A DNA stretch of 64,000 nt from Streptomyces sp. NBC_01454 (lineage in GTDB: Bacteria; Actinomycetota; Actinomycetes; Streptomycetales; Streptomycetaceae): assembly GCF_036227565.1 (NCBI RefSeq), contig NZ_CP109460.1, positions 1,488,001-1,552,000 on the forward strand, given 5' to 3'. Under the pieces are notes generated by a model that saw only the letters and a program-made list of their open reading frames with translations, was not told the DNA's origin and searched no databases. The number at the start of each line of letters is the position of its first letter. Position 1 is the stretch's first letter. Position numbers and translations under genes: made by a program. Below are positions 52,885-62,138 of the stretch, piece by piece.

Positions 52885-54320
52885 CCGACTTCGTGGCCCG
52901 GTTGCTACGGGAGCCGGGACCCAGGCTGCGGCCCGTGCCGCCCCACGTGTTCGATCCGGCCGCCCCACGCCTGCGGGGTTACCGCACGCCCCGCGAGAGG
53001 CGCCGGTCCGGCACCGCGGCCGCCCCGACGACAACAGCCCCGGATCCGGGCCCCGCAGCCTCTGCCCACCACTCCGCAACGGGCTCACTGCGTCAGGGGG
53101 AGCAGGCGCCGGGTGTGGCGACCGGGGAGGGCGAGGCGACCGCCCGGACAACTGACGGGGACGGCGACCGGTCGGCCGCGTATCCGCGGACCGCCGGGCG
53201 CCGCCGGCGTGCCGATGCCGCTCCGGTCGGGCCCGGGACCAACGGCCCTACGACGACCGGGGAGCCGAGCCGGGCACCGGACCGTGGACAGGCAGCGGCC
53301 CGCCGCGGCGGCGAGGGGTGCGGCCAGGCCGTCAACGCCCCGCCCCGGGACGGCGGCCCTGCTGACTCCGGCAGCCCTGCTCGGCCGTCCGCTGCGGCCG
53401 TACACCCGCCGGTCGGCCAGGGCGTTCCGCGCACCGTCCAGCCTTCGAACGACTCCGCTGGCGGCCACCTCGGTCGCCGGCCGGACGGTCGCGGGCACCG
53501 CGCTCAGCGGGCTGCGCGGACCGGTCCGCAGAGGCGGCCGGCGGCAGGCGACCCGGTCGATGACGCAGCGGCTCCGGAAGCCGTCGCTCCCGTGGTGCCC
53601 GCGGTATCCCCTTCGTTGCCGGCTCGCCCGGCCTCCCCGCCCCTCCCCGCCACTGCATCGTTCTCCACGTCCCCGGCCGTCGGCCGGACCGGCGCGGACC
53701 ACGCGCCCTCTGCGAGTCCCGGAATCCGGTGCTCGGCCCGCACGGCAGACGCCGGCCACGAAACGCCGGGCACCGACCAGTCCCCCGTCACCCCCGCGGG
53801 CACCCCGGGGCGCCCCGGGGCCGGCACCACACTTCCCACGCCCGCGGGCCTCCGACCGGGCGGCCGGAGCCCGCACGCGGCAATCCCATCGAGCGGCGAC
53901 GGTGGTTTCACAGGACGCGGGCCGGCGGCCGCGGCCCACCGGTCCACCGCCGCCGAGCCGTCCCCAGCGCCCCGGCGGCCCGCCGCCACACCCGAGCCCA
54001 CCCCTCCCTCCGGGCGGCCGGTCGCGCCCCCGGAGGCCGGTGCCGCCTCCCTCCGTCCTCGGTCACCGGCGTCCCCGGCCTGGCCGGCTCCCACGCCGCC
54101 TGACCCCGCCGGCCCGCCCCCTCCCCCGGACGCGCCCTCGTCCGTCGCGCGTCCGGTCGTAGAGCGGGCGGTAGACAGCGGCACGGCCGGGACGGTCGTA
54201 CGGATCACCATCGACCGGCTCGATGTGCGCACCGTCGCCCCGCCGAGCACCGAGCGGCCCGGCCCCCGACGCCTGCCCCGCCTGAGCCTCGACGCGTACC
54301 TCTCGGGGAGGCAGTCGTGA
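52881..54320 (+). CDS. Long disordered injection-system protein
   Basis: 479 aa, over 80% Pro/Ala/Gly/Arg/Ser/Thr. Only the ends look ordered: MTDFVARLLREPGPRLRPVP and the C-terminal VVRITIDRLDVRTVAPPS, a short segment I associate with a conserved eCIS component. The middle is unstructured and Arg-rich, so it may be a linker, scaffold or length-variable tail. ATG 52881 overlaps the chaperone stop (ATGA) and its own stop overlaps the DUF4255 gene. Function unknown. Confidence 0.7.
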   Translation: MTDFVARLLREPGPRLRPVPPHVFDPAAPRLRGYRTPRERRRSGTAAAPTTTAPDPGPAASAHHSATGSLRQGEQAPGVATGEGEATARTTDGDGDRSAAYPRTAGRRRRADAAPVGPGTNGPTTTGEPSRAPDRGQAAARRGGEGCGQAVNAPPRDGGPADSGSPARPSAAAVHPPVGQGVPRTVQPSNDSAGGHLGRRPDGRGHRAQRAARTGPQRRPAAGDPVDDAAAPEAVAPVVPAVSPSLPARPASPPLPATASFSTSPAVGRTGADHAPSASPGIRCSARTADAGHETPGTDQSPVTPAGTPGRPGAGTTLPTPAGLRPGGRSPHAAIPSSGDGGFTGRGPAAAAHRSTAAEPSPAPRRPAATPEPTPPSGRPVAPPEAGAASLRPRSPASPAWPAPTPPDPAGPPPPPDAPSSVARPVVERAVDSGTAGTVVRITIDRLDVRTVAPPSTERPGPRRLPRLSLDAYLSGRQS

Positions 54321-55504
54321 GCGACTGCCGGTCCGTGGCGGCGGCGACGGAGACCCTGCGTGCCCTGCTCCAGGACGCCGTGAGCGGTACGGTTCCCGAC
54401 GCCGTGGTGACAGCCAGCGCGCCTCGCGAAGCTGACGACGAGCCCACCGCTGCCGAGCTGAACGTGTTCCTCTACCGGACGACCGTCGACGGCACCTGGC
54501 GGAACACCGACCCGGTGGGTGCCCGGCCCGGTGAGACCCGCCGCCCGCCGCTGCCCCTGGTCCTGCACTATCTGCTCAGCTGCCGCGCGCCCGCCGACGC
54601 CGCGGCGACTGTCCCTCAACTGCTGCTCGGCGCGGCCATGTTGGCGCTGCACGATCGGCCCGTCCTGCCGCCCGACGAGCTGAGGGCAGCGGCCGACTTC
54701 AGCGACCTGCACCTACAGCAGGAACCGGTGCGGATCACCCCGGCCGTCATGAGCACGGAGGAGCTGACACGGCTGTGGCGGGCTCTGGGCATCGGTGACC
54801 GGCTCACGGTCGCTTATGAGGCGCGGATCGTTCTGATCGACAGCACGGTGCCGGGCCGGACCCCGCTGCCCGTGCTGCGCCGCGGGGAACTCGGCCGTGG
54901 CCCCGAGGCCGCTGCGTCGCTCGCCGCCCCCTGGCCCGCCCTCCTTGCCGTCCACCCGACGGTCGCCGCCCCGAACACCGAACTGGTGCTGACCTGTAGT
55001 GGCCTGGAGGCCGCGGCGGTGAGCGTCCACCTGACGCACCCCGTGCTCGGCGGGCCCGTGGTGCTGCCGGCGCGGGTGACCGGTGCCGGGACCGTGCGCG
55101 CCGTGCTCGGTGAGGACCACGGCGCCGGCCGCTGGTGGGTGGCCTTGGTCCTCACCGCCGCCGACGGCAGCCACCGCACCACCGGTACCCGGTTGGTGGA
55201 CGTCGCCCCGCGCCTCGCCAGCCGGCTGCCGTTGACCACCGCTCTGGACGCCGGCGGCGCGATGGACCTCACGGTGGAGTGCGCGCCCAGGGTCCATCCC
55301 GGGCAGCGAGTCGAGCTGCTCGTGGGCGATCTGCCCGTGCCCGCCGAGCCCTTCACCGAGCCCACCGGGACGCTACGGTTCAGGATGGCCCAGGGCGCAC
55401 CCGGGCGGTACGCGCTCCGCTTGCGCGTCGACGGGGTGGACAGCCCGCTCGTCGACGCGCGGACCGAGCGGTTCAACGCGGACACGGCGGTGGTGATCAC
55501 ATGA
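54317..55504 (+). CDS. DUF4255 (Pvc16/Afp16-like) tail cap protein
   Basis: 395 aa. The N-terminal 190 residues are the DUF4255/Pvc16_N domain: VAAATETLRALLQDAV, AELNVFLYRTTVDGTWRN, LPLVLHYLLSCRAPAD and SDLHLQQEPVRITPAVMS. A second half with Ig/E-set-like repeats (NTELVLTCSGLEAAAVSVHL) follows, longer than minimal caps. Such proteins terminate the tube/sheath at the distal end. GTG 54317 overlaps the previous stop. Confidence 0.85.
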   Translation: MSDCRSVAAATETLRALLQDAVSGTVPDAVVTASAPREADDEPTAAELNVFLYRTTVDGTWRNTDPVGARPGETRRPPLPLVLHYLLSCRAPADAAATVPQLLLGAAMLALHDRPVLPPDELRAAADFSDLHLQQEPVRITPAVMSTEELTRLWRALGIGDRLTVAYEARIVLIDSTVPGRTPLPVLRRGELGRGPEAAASLAAPWPALLAVHPTVAAPNTELVLTCSGLEAAAVSVHLTHPVLGGPVVLPARVTGAGTVRAVLGEDHGAGRWWVALVLTAADGSHRTTGTRLVDVAPRLASRLPLTTALDAGGAMDLTVECAPRVHPGQRVELLVGDLPVPAEPFTEPTGTLRFRMAQGAPGRYALRLRVDGVDSPLVDARTERFNADTAVVIT

Positions 55505-55791
55505 CCGCGCCCCGCGTCGAGCTGCGCATCCGGCGGCTGGTGCTGCACACGGCGAACGGCCCGGCGCAGGCCGCGGCGGTGCGCGCGGCCCTGGAGGCGG
55601 AACTCGCCGAGCTGCTCTCACAGACGCACGTGGACGGGGCGCGCGACCGGCAGGTCCACCGCGCCGCCGCGTGGGCCGGGGCCGAGGCCGACCCCGCCGC
55701 CCTGGGCCGCCGCATCGCCCGTGCTGTCCACCACGCCCTGTACGCCGGAGAGCCGGGAGGTCCGCGACGAGGACCGGGAGACCCGCGATGA
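55501..55791 (+). CDS. Small injection-system protein
   Basis: 96 aa, helical. APRVELRIRRLVLHTANGPA starts like the small proteins that often come before eCIS baseplate genes or ATPases; then LEAELAELLSQTHVDGARDR and a Gly/Pro/Arg tail. ATG 55501 overlaps the DUF4255 stop (ATGA). Possibly an assembly factor. Not recognised with confidence. Confidence 0.65.
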   Translation: MTAPRVELRIRRLVLHTANGPAQAAAVRAALEAELAELLSQTHVDGARDRQVHRAAAWAGAEADPAALGRRIARAVHHALYAGEPGGPRRGPGDPR

Positions 55792-55822
55792 GGACACGAC
55801 CGACAGCAGGTGATCGAGCAGC

Positions 55823-56464
55823 ATGACCACCCCCGCGCCGCACCGCGGCGGCTTCGTCTTCCTCGACCCCGAGCAGGGACGGGTGCTGCGGGTCGTGCCC
55901 TTCCAGTACAACCCCGACCAGCTCACCCGCACGCTGCGACCGCAGGGCATCGGTGACGACCCCGGGGATCGGCTGGAGCCGCTGCGGCTGCACGGCCCGC
56001 CTCGGGAGACCTTCCACGTCGACGCGGAATTCGACGCGGCCGACCAGTGGGCCTCGACGGCCGGTCCCGAACCCCCCGCGGACACCGGCCTGTTCGGGGC
56101 GCTGTCGGCACTGGAGTTGGCGATCTGCCCCACGAGCGCGCAACTCACGCAGCAGCACGAGCTGGCTTCCCGAGGTCTGCTGGAGATCGCGCCGGTGCAG
56201 GCCCCGATGCCGGTGATGGTGCTCGGCCCGCGCCGGGTCCTGCCCGTGCGGATCATGGACTTCACCGTCACCGAGGAGGCCTACGACGGGCAGTTGAACC
56301 CGGTCCGGGCCCGGGTGTCGCTGACGGTGCGGGTGCTCACCGTCGACGATGTCGGGTTCGCCCACAAGGCGGGCGGGCTGTACCTGCGCTACCAGCAAGG
56401 CAGGGAACGGTTCGCGGCACTGGTCGGCTACGGCCCCGGAGCGGTCGGCTACCCGGGCCGGTGA
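55823..56464 (+). CDS. CIS tube-type adaptor (Afp7/Pvc7-like)
   Basis: 213 aa. GFVFLDPEQGRVLRVVPFQY and NPDQLTRTLRPQ match the CIS_tube N-terminal domain found in proteins joining the tube to the baseplate hub, often beside a LysM gene as here. PVMVLGPRRVLPVRIMDFTV and LNPVRARVSLTVRVL are the second half. ATG 55823. The 31-bp gap before it breaks the run of overlaps. Confidence 0.82.
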   Translation: MTTPAPHRGGFVFLDPEQGRVLRVVPFQYNPDQLTRTLRPQGIGDDPGDRLEPLRLHGPPRETFHVDAEFDAADQWASTAGPEPPADTGLFGALSALELAICPTSAQLTQQHELASRGLLEIAPVQAPMPVMVLGPRRVLPVRIMDFTVTEEAYDGQLNPVRARVSLTVRVLTVDDVGFAHKAGGLYLRYQQGRERFAALVGYGPGAVGYPGR

Positions 56465-56494
56465 GCGGAGCGGTATGACCCCGAGGAGGACAAC

Positions 56495-56824
56495 ATGTTC
56501 GAGCCCGGCAGCAGGTACCACGGGATTGCCACGACGGTGCACACCAACCCGGACGGCCGGCGGGTCAGCCATCTGCGGCGCCGGTTCCTGCCGCAGCCGG
56601 AGGAGCTGGCGACGGTCGGCGTGCACGTCGTGGCGGCCGGGGACCGCCTCGACCGGATCGCGGCCCGCCACTACGGCGACCCGGAGCAGTACTGGCGCAT
56701 CGCCGACGCCAACCGGGCGCTGTGGCCAGGGACGTTGACCGCGGTGCCCGGCCGGCGGTTGCGCCTCACCCTGCCCGCCGGTGTGCCGGGAGGCCGCGCC
56801 TCCGACGGAGCCGGGCGGCCATGA
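56495..56824 (+). CDS. LysM-domain baseplate protein
   Basis: 109 aa. HVVAAGDRLDRIAARHYGDP and EQYWRIADANR are a LysM-like motif as in gp53-type baseplate wedge/hub proteins. RYHGIATTVHTNPDGRRVSH starts it. ATG 56495 follows GAGGAGGAC. The stop overlaps the hub ATG (56821-56824). Confidence 0.85.
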   Translation: MFEPGSRYHGIATTVHTNPDGRRVSHLRRRFLPQPEELATVGVHVVAAGDRLDRIAARHYGDPEQYWRIADANRALWPGTLTAVPGRRLRLTLPAGVPGGRASDGAGRP

Positions 56825-57939
56825 CGACCGGTCTGCACCTGATGCTGCTCACCGGTGACACGGTGCCCGAGCCCGCCCCGGCCGCGCTCATGGACGCCCT
56901 GCACCATGTGCGGGTCACCTCCGCCTCCGGCGTCACGAACGGCTTCCAGCTGACCTTGGCTCTGAGCCCCCGGTCCCAGCTGCGGCAGGCGGTGACGCCC
57001 GGCGGAGCGCTCGGGGTGAAGAAGCGCATCGTCGTGGCCGTGGTCCTCGGGGGCCGCTGCCAAGTGCTCATGGACGGGCTGATCACCCGGCAGGAGGTGC
57101 ACGCGGGGCAGGCGCCCGGTTCGTCGTTCCTCACGGTCACGGGCGAGGACCTGTCGCTGCTGATGGACCTTCAGCACGTGCGGCGCGCCTATCCCGGGCT
57201 GCCGCCCCACCTGCGCGCGGTGACGGTGTGCGCCCGGTACGCGCAGTACGGGATCACCCCGCTGGCCGTGCCGCCGGTCCGCACCGACCAGAGCGACCCG
57301 GCGGTGGCGATCCCCGTGCAGGTGGCGACCGACTTGGCCTACCTTCGCGCGACGGCCGCCGACGTCGGACACGTCTTCCACCTCGAACCGGGGCCGGCGC
57401 CGGGGCTGAGCACCGCCTACTGGGGCCCGCAGAAACGCGAGGGTGACGCACAGCCGGCCCTCACCACGGACTGCGGCGCCGCGGACAACGTCGAGGAGCT
57501 GAGCTTCGCCTTCGACGGGCTGTCCGCCACGCGGTACGGCACCCACCATGTGGACCCCGTCTCGCGGACCGTCTCGGAGGTCGTCCCGCCCCGACCGCAG
57601 GTGCTGCGCCGGAGTCTGGCCGCGCGTCCGGCCCCTGACCTGTGCGAGCGGCCGTTGACCGGCCAGACCGGGCGGTCACTCACCCAGGCCCAGCTGGCCG
57701 GGCTGGGCCGGGCGGTGACCGGCGACCCGGTCACCGCCCAGGGGACGCTGGACGTGCTGCGCTACGGCCATGTGCTCAGCGCCCACCACCTGGTGGGCGT
57801 GCGCGGGGCCGGGCCCGCCTACGACGGGACCTACCTCGTACGCGGTGTCACCCACGACCTCACCAGGAGCACATACCGGCAGCACTTCACCCTGGCGCGC
57901 GACGGCCTGGTCTCCGACACCCAGGTGGTGAGCCCGTGA
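56821..57939 (+). CDS. Baseplate hub protein (phage late control D/gp27-like)
   Basis: 372 aa. LMDALHHVRVTSASGVTNGF, FLTVTGEDLSLLMDLQ, YGITPLAVPPVRTDQ and NVEELSFAFDGLSATRYG fit the gpD/VgrG N-terminal (hub) fold; GTYLVRGVTHDLTRSTYRQH closes it. It forms the central trimer linking tube and spike. Here hub and spike are separate genes joined by GTGA overlap, unlike fused VgrG-type Afp8. Confidence 0.87.
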   Translation: MTTGLHLMLLTGDTVPEPAPAALMDALHHVRVTSASGVTNGFQLTLALSPRSQLRQAVTPGGALGVKKRIVVAVVLGGRCQVLMDGLITRQEVHAGQAPGSSFLTVTGEDLSLLMDLQHVRRAYPGLPPHLRAVTVCARYAQYGITPLAVPPVRTDQSDPAVAIPVQVATDLAYLRATAADVGHVFHLEPGPAPGLSTAYWGPQKREGDAQPALTTDCGAADNVEELSFAFDGLSATRYGTHHVDPVSRTVSEVVPPRPQVLRRSLAARPAPDLCERPLTGQTGRSLTQAQLAGLGRAVTGDPVTAQGTLDVLRYGHVLSAHHLVGVRGAGPAYDGTYLVRGVTHDLTRSTYRQHFTLARDGLVSDTQVVSP

Positions 57940-58469
57940 CCGTGGAGACGGTGCGGCAGTGGCACGGCCTGTACCAGGGCATCGTGGTCTCCGCCATGGA
58001 CGAGTCAAGAGCGGGACTGCTGCAGGTCCGCGTTCCGGAGGTGCTGGGTGCGGACGTCTGCGTGTGGGCGGCTCCGTTGACCCCGCTGGCCGGGGCGGAC
58101 TGCGGCATGTACGTGGTGCCGCCGACCGGGGCGGGGGTGTGGGTGCAGTTCCTCGACGGGGACCCCGACCGGCCGGTGTGGGTCGGTTTCTGGCGGGGCG
58201 GGCCCGGGGATGTGCCGTCGGCCGCCCAGTCGGCGGATCTGGGCACGCCGCAGATCGTCCTCGCCACGCCCGCACAGAGCGCCCTGGTCATCAGCGACCA
58301 GCCGGGGCCCGCGGGCGGGATCAGGCTGCAACTGCACGGCAAGAACGGGCCGTTCATCACCATCAACGAAACGTTCATCGAGATGTCCTGCGGCGGGCCC
58401 GAAGGAGCCAGCATCAAGCTCATGGGCACGCAAGTCATCATCAACGGCGGCGCTCTGATGGTGCAGTGA
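57936..58469 (+). CDS. Central spike protein (gpV-like)
   Basis: 177 aa. LYQGIVVSAMDESRAGLLQV, APLTPLAGADCGMYVVPPTG, AGVWVQFLDGDPDRPVWVGF is the OB-fold of phage baseplate protein V/VgrG; the remainder (GGIRLQLHGKNGPFITINET, ASIKLMGTQVIING) is a short beta-helix that forms the needle. GTG 57936 overlaps the hub stop. It carries the PAAR tip encoded next. Confidence 0.88.
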   Translation: MTVETVRQWHGLYQGIVVSAMDESRAGLLQVRVPEVLGADVCVWAAPLTPLAGADCGMYVVPPTGAGVWVQFLDGDPDRPVWVGFWRGGPGDVPSAAQSADLGTPQIVLATPAQSALVISDQPGPAGGIRLQLHGKNGPFITINETFIEMSCGGPEGASIKLMGTQVIINGGALMVQ

Positions 58470-58487
58470 GGAAGAGCGAGGAAACGG

Positions 58488-58841
58488 ATGCCCGGACTGC
58501 TGCTTCACTACGGCGCCACGATGATGTGCGCCCATCCCCCCGGCCAGGTCACCATCCCGGCGCCTGCCCAGCAGCGGGTGCTGGTGGGCTCGTTGCCCGT
58601 CGCGACCGTCGCCGACACGTTTCTGGTGGCCGGGTGCGCGTTCCCGGCCATGTCGCTGGGGGCTCCGCCCTGTACCAGCATCACCTGGCTCCAGACCTCC
58701 AGCCGGGTCTTCGTGCAGGGCCTGCCCGTCCTGCTCCAGCCGACGCCGCCGCCGAGCCTCGCCCCGGCGCTGGGCGTCGGCACGCCGCCGCCCAACCCTC
58801 CGATGGTGATGGCCATGCAGTGCAGGGTCTCGGGGATGTGA
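58488..58841 (+). CDS. PAAR-like spike tip
   Basis: 117 aa. GATMMCAHPPGQVTIPAPAQ, RVLVGSLPVATVADTFLVAG and FPAMSLGAPPCTSITWLQ match PAAR-like/DUF4280-type tip proteins with Cys/His metal ligands. The C-terminal Pro-rich end (PTPPPSLAPALGVGTPPPNP) is short, without an attached effector domain. ATG 58488 starts 18 bp after the spike stop. Confidence 0.85.
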   Translation: MPGLLLHYGATMMCAHPPGQVTIPAPAQQRVLVGSLPVATVADTFLVAGCAFPAMSLGAPPCTSITWLQTSSRVFVQGLPVLLQPTPPPSLAPALGVGTPPPNPPMVMAMQCRVSGM

Positions 58842-58845
58842 CCGC

Positions 58846-59208
58846 ATGGACATCAGCTTCCCGTACCGCGTCGACAGCCGCGGCCGCACCGCACAGGTCG
58901 AGCACGACGGACACGTACGCGACATGGTCAAGCAAGTGCTCTTCACCACCCCCGGGGAGCGGGTCAACCGCCCCGACTTCGGCTGCGGCCTGCTCGACCT
59001 GGTCTTCGCCGGGAACAGCCCGGAACTGGCGGCGACCGTGGAGATGACGGCCCAGTCCGCGCTCCAGCGCTGGCTCGGCGACCTGCTCACGGTGGAGTCC
59101 TTGACGGTCAGCAGCGAGGAGTCCGCCCTGGTCGTGCACGTCACCTACGCCCTGACGGCCACCGGGCAGAGCCGCAGCCTGACGGTCCGCGGAGGGACGC
59201 CGTCATGA
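58846..59208 (+). CDS. Baseplate wedge protein gp25/GPW
   Basis: 120 aa. DISFPYRVDSRGRTAQVEHD and the diagnostic VLFTTPGERVNRPDFGCGLL are classic gp25/GPW. It nucleates the sheath on the baseplate. ATG 58846 lies 4 bp after the PAAR stop; the stop overlaps the next gene (ATGA). Confidence 0.94.
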   Translation: MDISFPYRVDSRGRTAQVEHDGHVRDMVKQVLFTTPGERVNRPDFGCGLLDLVFAGNSPELAATVEMTAQSALQRWLGDLLTVESLTVSSEESALVVHVTYALTATGQSRSLTVRGGTPS

Positions 59209-62138
59209 CCGTCACGAGCGAACCCGGCAGCGCGGCGGAGTACGAGGAGATGGCCGGGATCGAGCAGGTGCGGGTGGACGCCGGGCGGCGCACGCTGACC
59301 GTCACCTTCTCCGGCACGCTCCCGGCCCGCCTGGACCGCAACAGCTTCCGGATCGAGGGCGGGCAGCGGGTCACCGAGATCCGCGTCCTGCGCGTCGTAC
59401 GGCACACCTCGGAAGAGGCGGGCGCTGGTCCGGCAAACCGTCTGACGAACCATCTGACGTTGACGTTGGACCGGCCCGGAGACGAGTCCACCTACCGGCT
59501 GCGCGCCCTCGGCAGCGGCTTCCGTCGCGGCCGCGACCGGGCTGCGTTCCGCTTCCACCCCACCGGCCGCGAGCCGGCCCCCGCGCCGTCCGCCGCCGAG
59601 CCGGTGCCTCGTCCATCAGCCGGACCCGCCCCGGCCATCGACTACCTGGCCAAGGACTACGCGAGCTTCCGGCGCCTGCTGCTGGAACGGCTCGCGCTCA
59701 CGCTGCCGAAGTGGACCGAGCGGCGGGCGCCCGATGTCTGGGTCACCCTGGTGGAACTCCTGGCGTACGTCGGGGACCAGCTCAGCTACCAGCAGGACGC
59801 CGTGGCCACCGAGGCCTACCTCGACACCGCGCGGCTGCGCACCTCGGTGCGGCGCCACGCCCGCCTCGTGGGCTACCCCATGCACGAGGGCTGCGCGGCC
59901 CGCACGGTCGTCTGCGTACAGACCGACGCCCCGGTGCCGGTACGGACCGCCGACCTCGCCTTCACGGCGTTCCCGGTGGACGGCACCCCGGAGACGGCCG
60001 GGCCGGTGCTGCCCCTTGCCCTGCTGGTCACCAGCCGGCGCCCGGTGTACCGGCCGCTGGAGCGCCGGGAGATGGTGTTGCGCCCGGAACACAACCGCAT
60101 CCCGCTGTTCCCGGGGAGCCGGGCGGAGACCCACCTGCCGGCCGGCGCCACCCGCGCCACCCTCCGGGACGGCTACGGCATCCACCGCGCCCTGCGGTTG
60201 ACCCCCGGTGACCTGCTCGTCCTGGAGGAGACGGCCGGTTCGCAAGATGACCGCGCCGCCGGCCCCGACCCCGCCCGGCGGCAGGCCGTCCGGCTCACCC
60301 GCATCACACCGGACGTCGACCCGGATTCCGGCACGCTGCTCGTCGACGTGGAGTGGGCCGCCGAGGACGCCCTCACCTTTCCGCTGCGCGTCGGCCCGGC
60401 CGACGGCCCCGGCCGCCCGCGCCCCGCCTCCGTCGCCTGCGGCAACGCCCTGCTGGTCGAGCACGGCATCGAGAACACCTGGCTGTCCGGCGATGCCGGG
60501 GAGGAGATCATCCAGGTCCCCGGGCGGGCCGAGAGGGAGGAGGCCGAGGGGGAGGATGCCGTCCCGGCGCCCGGCGACGCCCTCGGGCTGGATGCTGCCG
60601 TATCGTCCCGCGACGCCGACGGCAGTGCGCTCACGGCCGCGGCCGCCCGCCGTTTCCGGCCCTTCGTGACGGCCCTGAGCGGCCGCGGCGTCACCTGGTC
60701 GCCGCCCCATCCCCGGCCGGCGGACCTGGCCGCCGCACAGGCCCGGCAGCTGACGGACCTGGCCACCCGGGCCCGGAACCGGCTGCGCGACCTCCACCAC
60801 TCGGTGACGGCGCTGTCCGACGAGGACCGGGATTTCCTTCAACTTCTCTTCGGTGAAAGGCAGTTGCTCGGCCTGTCCGACGACGCCGACCCCGGCAGGG
60901 TCCTGGGCCGACTGCTGTCCCGTTTCGACGAGTTGCTCGAACCGAAGCTGCGCCGCCTGGAGGCCCTGGACCGGCGCGCCCGGTCGGGATGTGTGCTCGA
61001 CCCCGAGGACACCGGCTGGGAACTGGCCCAGACCTGGGGCCGGGCGGCCGCATGGGCGGTCCACCCGGACAACCCCGCCCTGCACGGCTCGGTGCGCGGC
61101 GCCCTGCGGCCCGACCCCCGCGAGGCCGTGCCCGTCCTGCGCCTGCACCCGCCGAGGGACGGGGTCGACGAGGATGACGCCGGGCCGCCCTGGACGCCCC
61201 GGCGGGACCTGCTCGCGAGCGGACCGGGCGACCGGCACGTGGTCGGCGAGACCGACGACGACGGCGTGCTCGCGCTCCGTTTCGGCGACGGCCGCAGCGG
61301 AGCCGCCCCCCGCCCGGGTGCGCGGCTGTGCGCCGAGTACCGCATCGGCAACGGGCAGGAGGGCAACATCGGGGCGGAGGCCGTCAACCGGATCGCCTCC
61401 CGGGTCCCCGGTGCCCTGGCACACGTCACGGGGGTGCGCAACCCGCTGCCCGCCACCGGCGGAACCGACCCGGAACCGGTCGCCGAGGCACGGCTCGCCG
61501 CGCCCCGCGAACCGTTCCGCGGGCTGCTGCGCGCCGTCACTGCGGAGGACTACGCCACCCTGGCGGCGAGCCGCTCCGACGTGCAGCGGGCCGCCGCCAC
61601 GCTGCGCTGGAACGGGAGTTGGTACGAGGCCGAGGTGGCCGTCGACCCCCTCGGGGCCCCCGATCCGTCGCCCCGCCTCCTGGAGGAGGTGCGCGCCTCC
61701 CTGCACCGCTTCCGCCGCGTCGGGCACGACGTGGTGACGCGTCCCGCCCTCCAGGTGCCGCTCGACGTCGCCCTCGATGTGCTGGTCGGCCCGCACTGCA
61801 TCGCCGATCACCTGCGCGCGGAGCTGCTGCGCAGGCTGCTGCCGGGGCGCGGGCCAGACGGCGGGCCGGGGTTCTTCGATCCCGACGCGCTGACGTTCGG
61901 CACCCCGGTCCGGGCCGGCGCGCTGATCGCCCTGTGCATGAGCGTGCCCGGTGTCCGGCACGCCGAGGTGACCCGGCTGCGCAGACTCCATGCGCCGGGC
62001 GAGGGCGCGACGGCCGCCCTGGACGTGCCGCCGACGGGGGAGCTGCGGCTGCGCCCGCTGGAGATCGCCCGGCTCGACGCCGACGCCGCCCACCCGGAGA
62101 ACGGGCGCCTCGCGCTGCGTGTGAGAGGAGGACGATGA
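59205..62138 (+). CDS. Baseplate J-like assembly protein (Afp11 type)
   Basis: 977 aa. Begins with a beta domain (VRVDAGRRTLTVTFSGTLPA), then AIDYLAKDYASFRRLLLERL and VTLVELLAYVGDQLSYQQDA, the standard opening of baseplate J-like wedge proteins. The C-terminal domain has VVGETDDDGVLALRFGDGRS, GNIGAEAVNRIASRVPGALA and YATLAASRSDVQRAAATLRW. It forms the wedge that holds the hub. ATG 59205 overlaps gp25, and the stop overlaps the next gene. Confidence 0.9.
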   Translation: MTVTSEPGSAAEYEEMAGIEQVRVDAGRRTLTVTFSGTLPARLDRNSFRIEGGQRVTEIRVLRVVRHTSEEAGAGPANRLTNHLTLTLDRPGDESTYRLRALGSGFRRGRDRAAFRFHPTGREPAPAPSAAEPVPRPSAGPAPAIDYLAKDYASFRRLLLERLALTLPKWTERRAPDVWVTLVELLAYVGDQLSYQQDAVATEAYLDTARLRTSVRRHARLVGYPMHEGCAARTVVCVQTDAPVPVRTADLAFTAFPVDGTPETAGPVLPLALLVTSRRPVYRPLERREMVLRPEHNRIPLFPGSRAETHLPAGATRATLRDGYGIHRALRLTPGDLLVLEETAGSQDDRAAGPDPARRQAVRLTRITPDVDPDSGTLLVDVEWAAEDALTFPLRVGPADGPGRPRPASVACGNALLVEHGIENTWLSGDAGEEIIQVPGRAEREEAEGEDAVPAPGDALGLDAAVSSRDADGSALTAAAARRFRPFVTALSGRGVTWSPPHPRPADLAAAQARQLTDLATRARNRLRDLHHSVTALSDEDRDFLQLLFGERQLLGLSDDADPGRVLGRLLSRFDELLEPKLRRLEALDRRARSGCVLDPEDTGWELAQTWGRAAAWAVHPDNPALHGSVRGALRPDPREAVPVLRLHPPRDGVDEDDAGPPWTPRRDLLASGPGDRHVVGETDDDGVLALRFGDGRSGAAPRPGARLCAEYRIGNGQEGNIGAEAVNRIASRVPGALAHVTGVRNPLPATGGTDPEPVAEARLAAPREPFRGLLRAVTAEDYATLAASRSDVQRAAATLRWNGSWYEAEVAVDPLGAPDPSPRLLEEVRASLHRFRRVGHDVVTRPALQVPLDVALDVLVGPHCIADHLRAELLRRLLPGRGPDGGPGFFDPDALTFGTPVRAGALIALCMSVPGVRHAEVTRLRRLHAPGEGATAALDVPPTGELRLRPLEIARLDADAAHPENGRLALRVRGGR

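Noticed and set aside
59616..62093. 825-codon minus-strand open frame opposite the baseplate gene
   Set aside because: Composition is antisense-like; the plus-strand protein has clear baseplate J motifs and overlap junctions.
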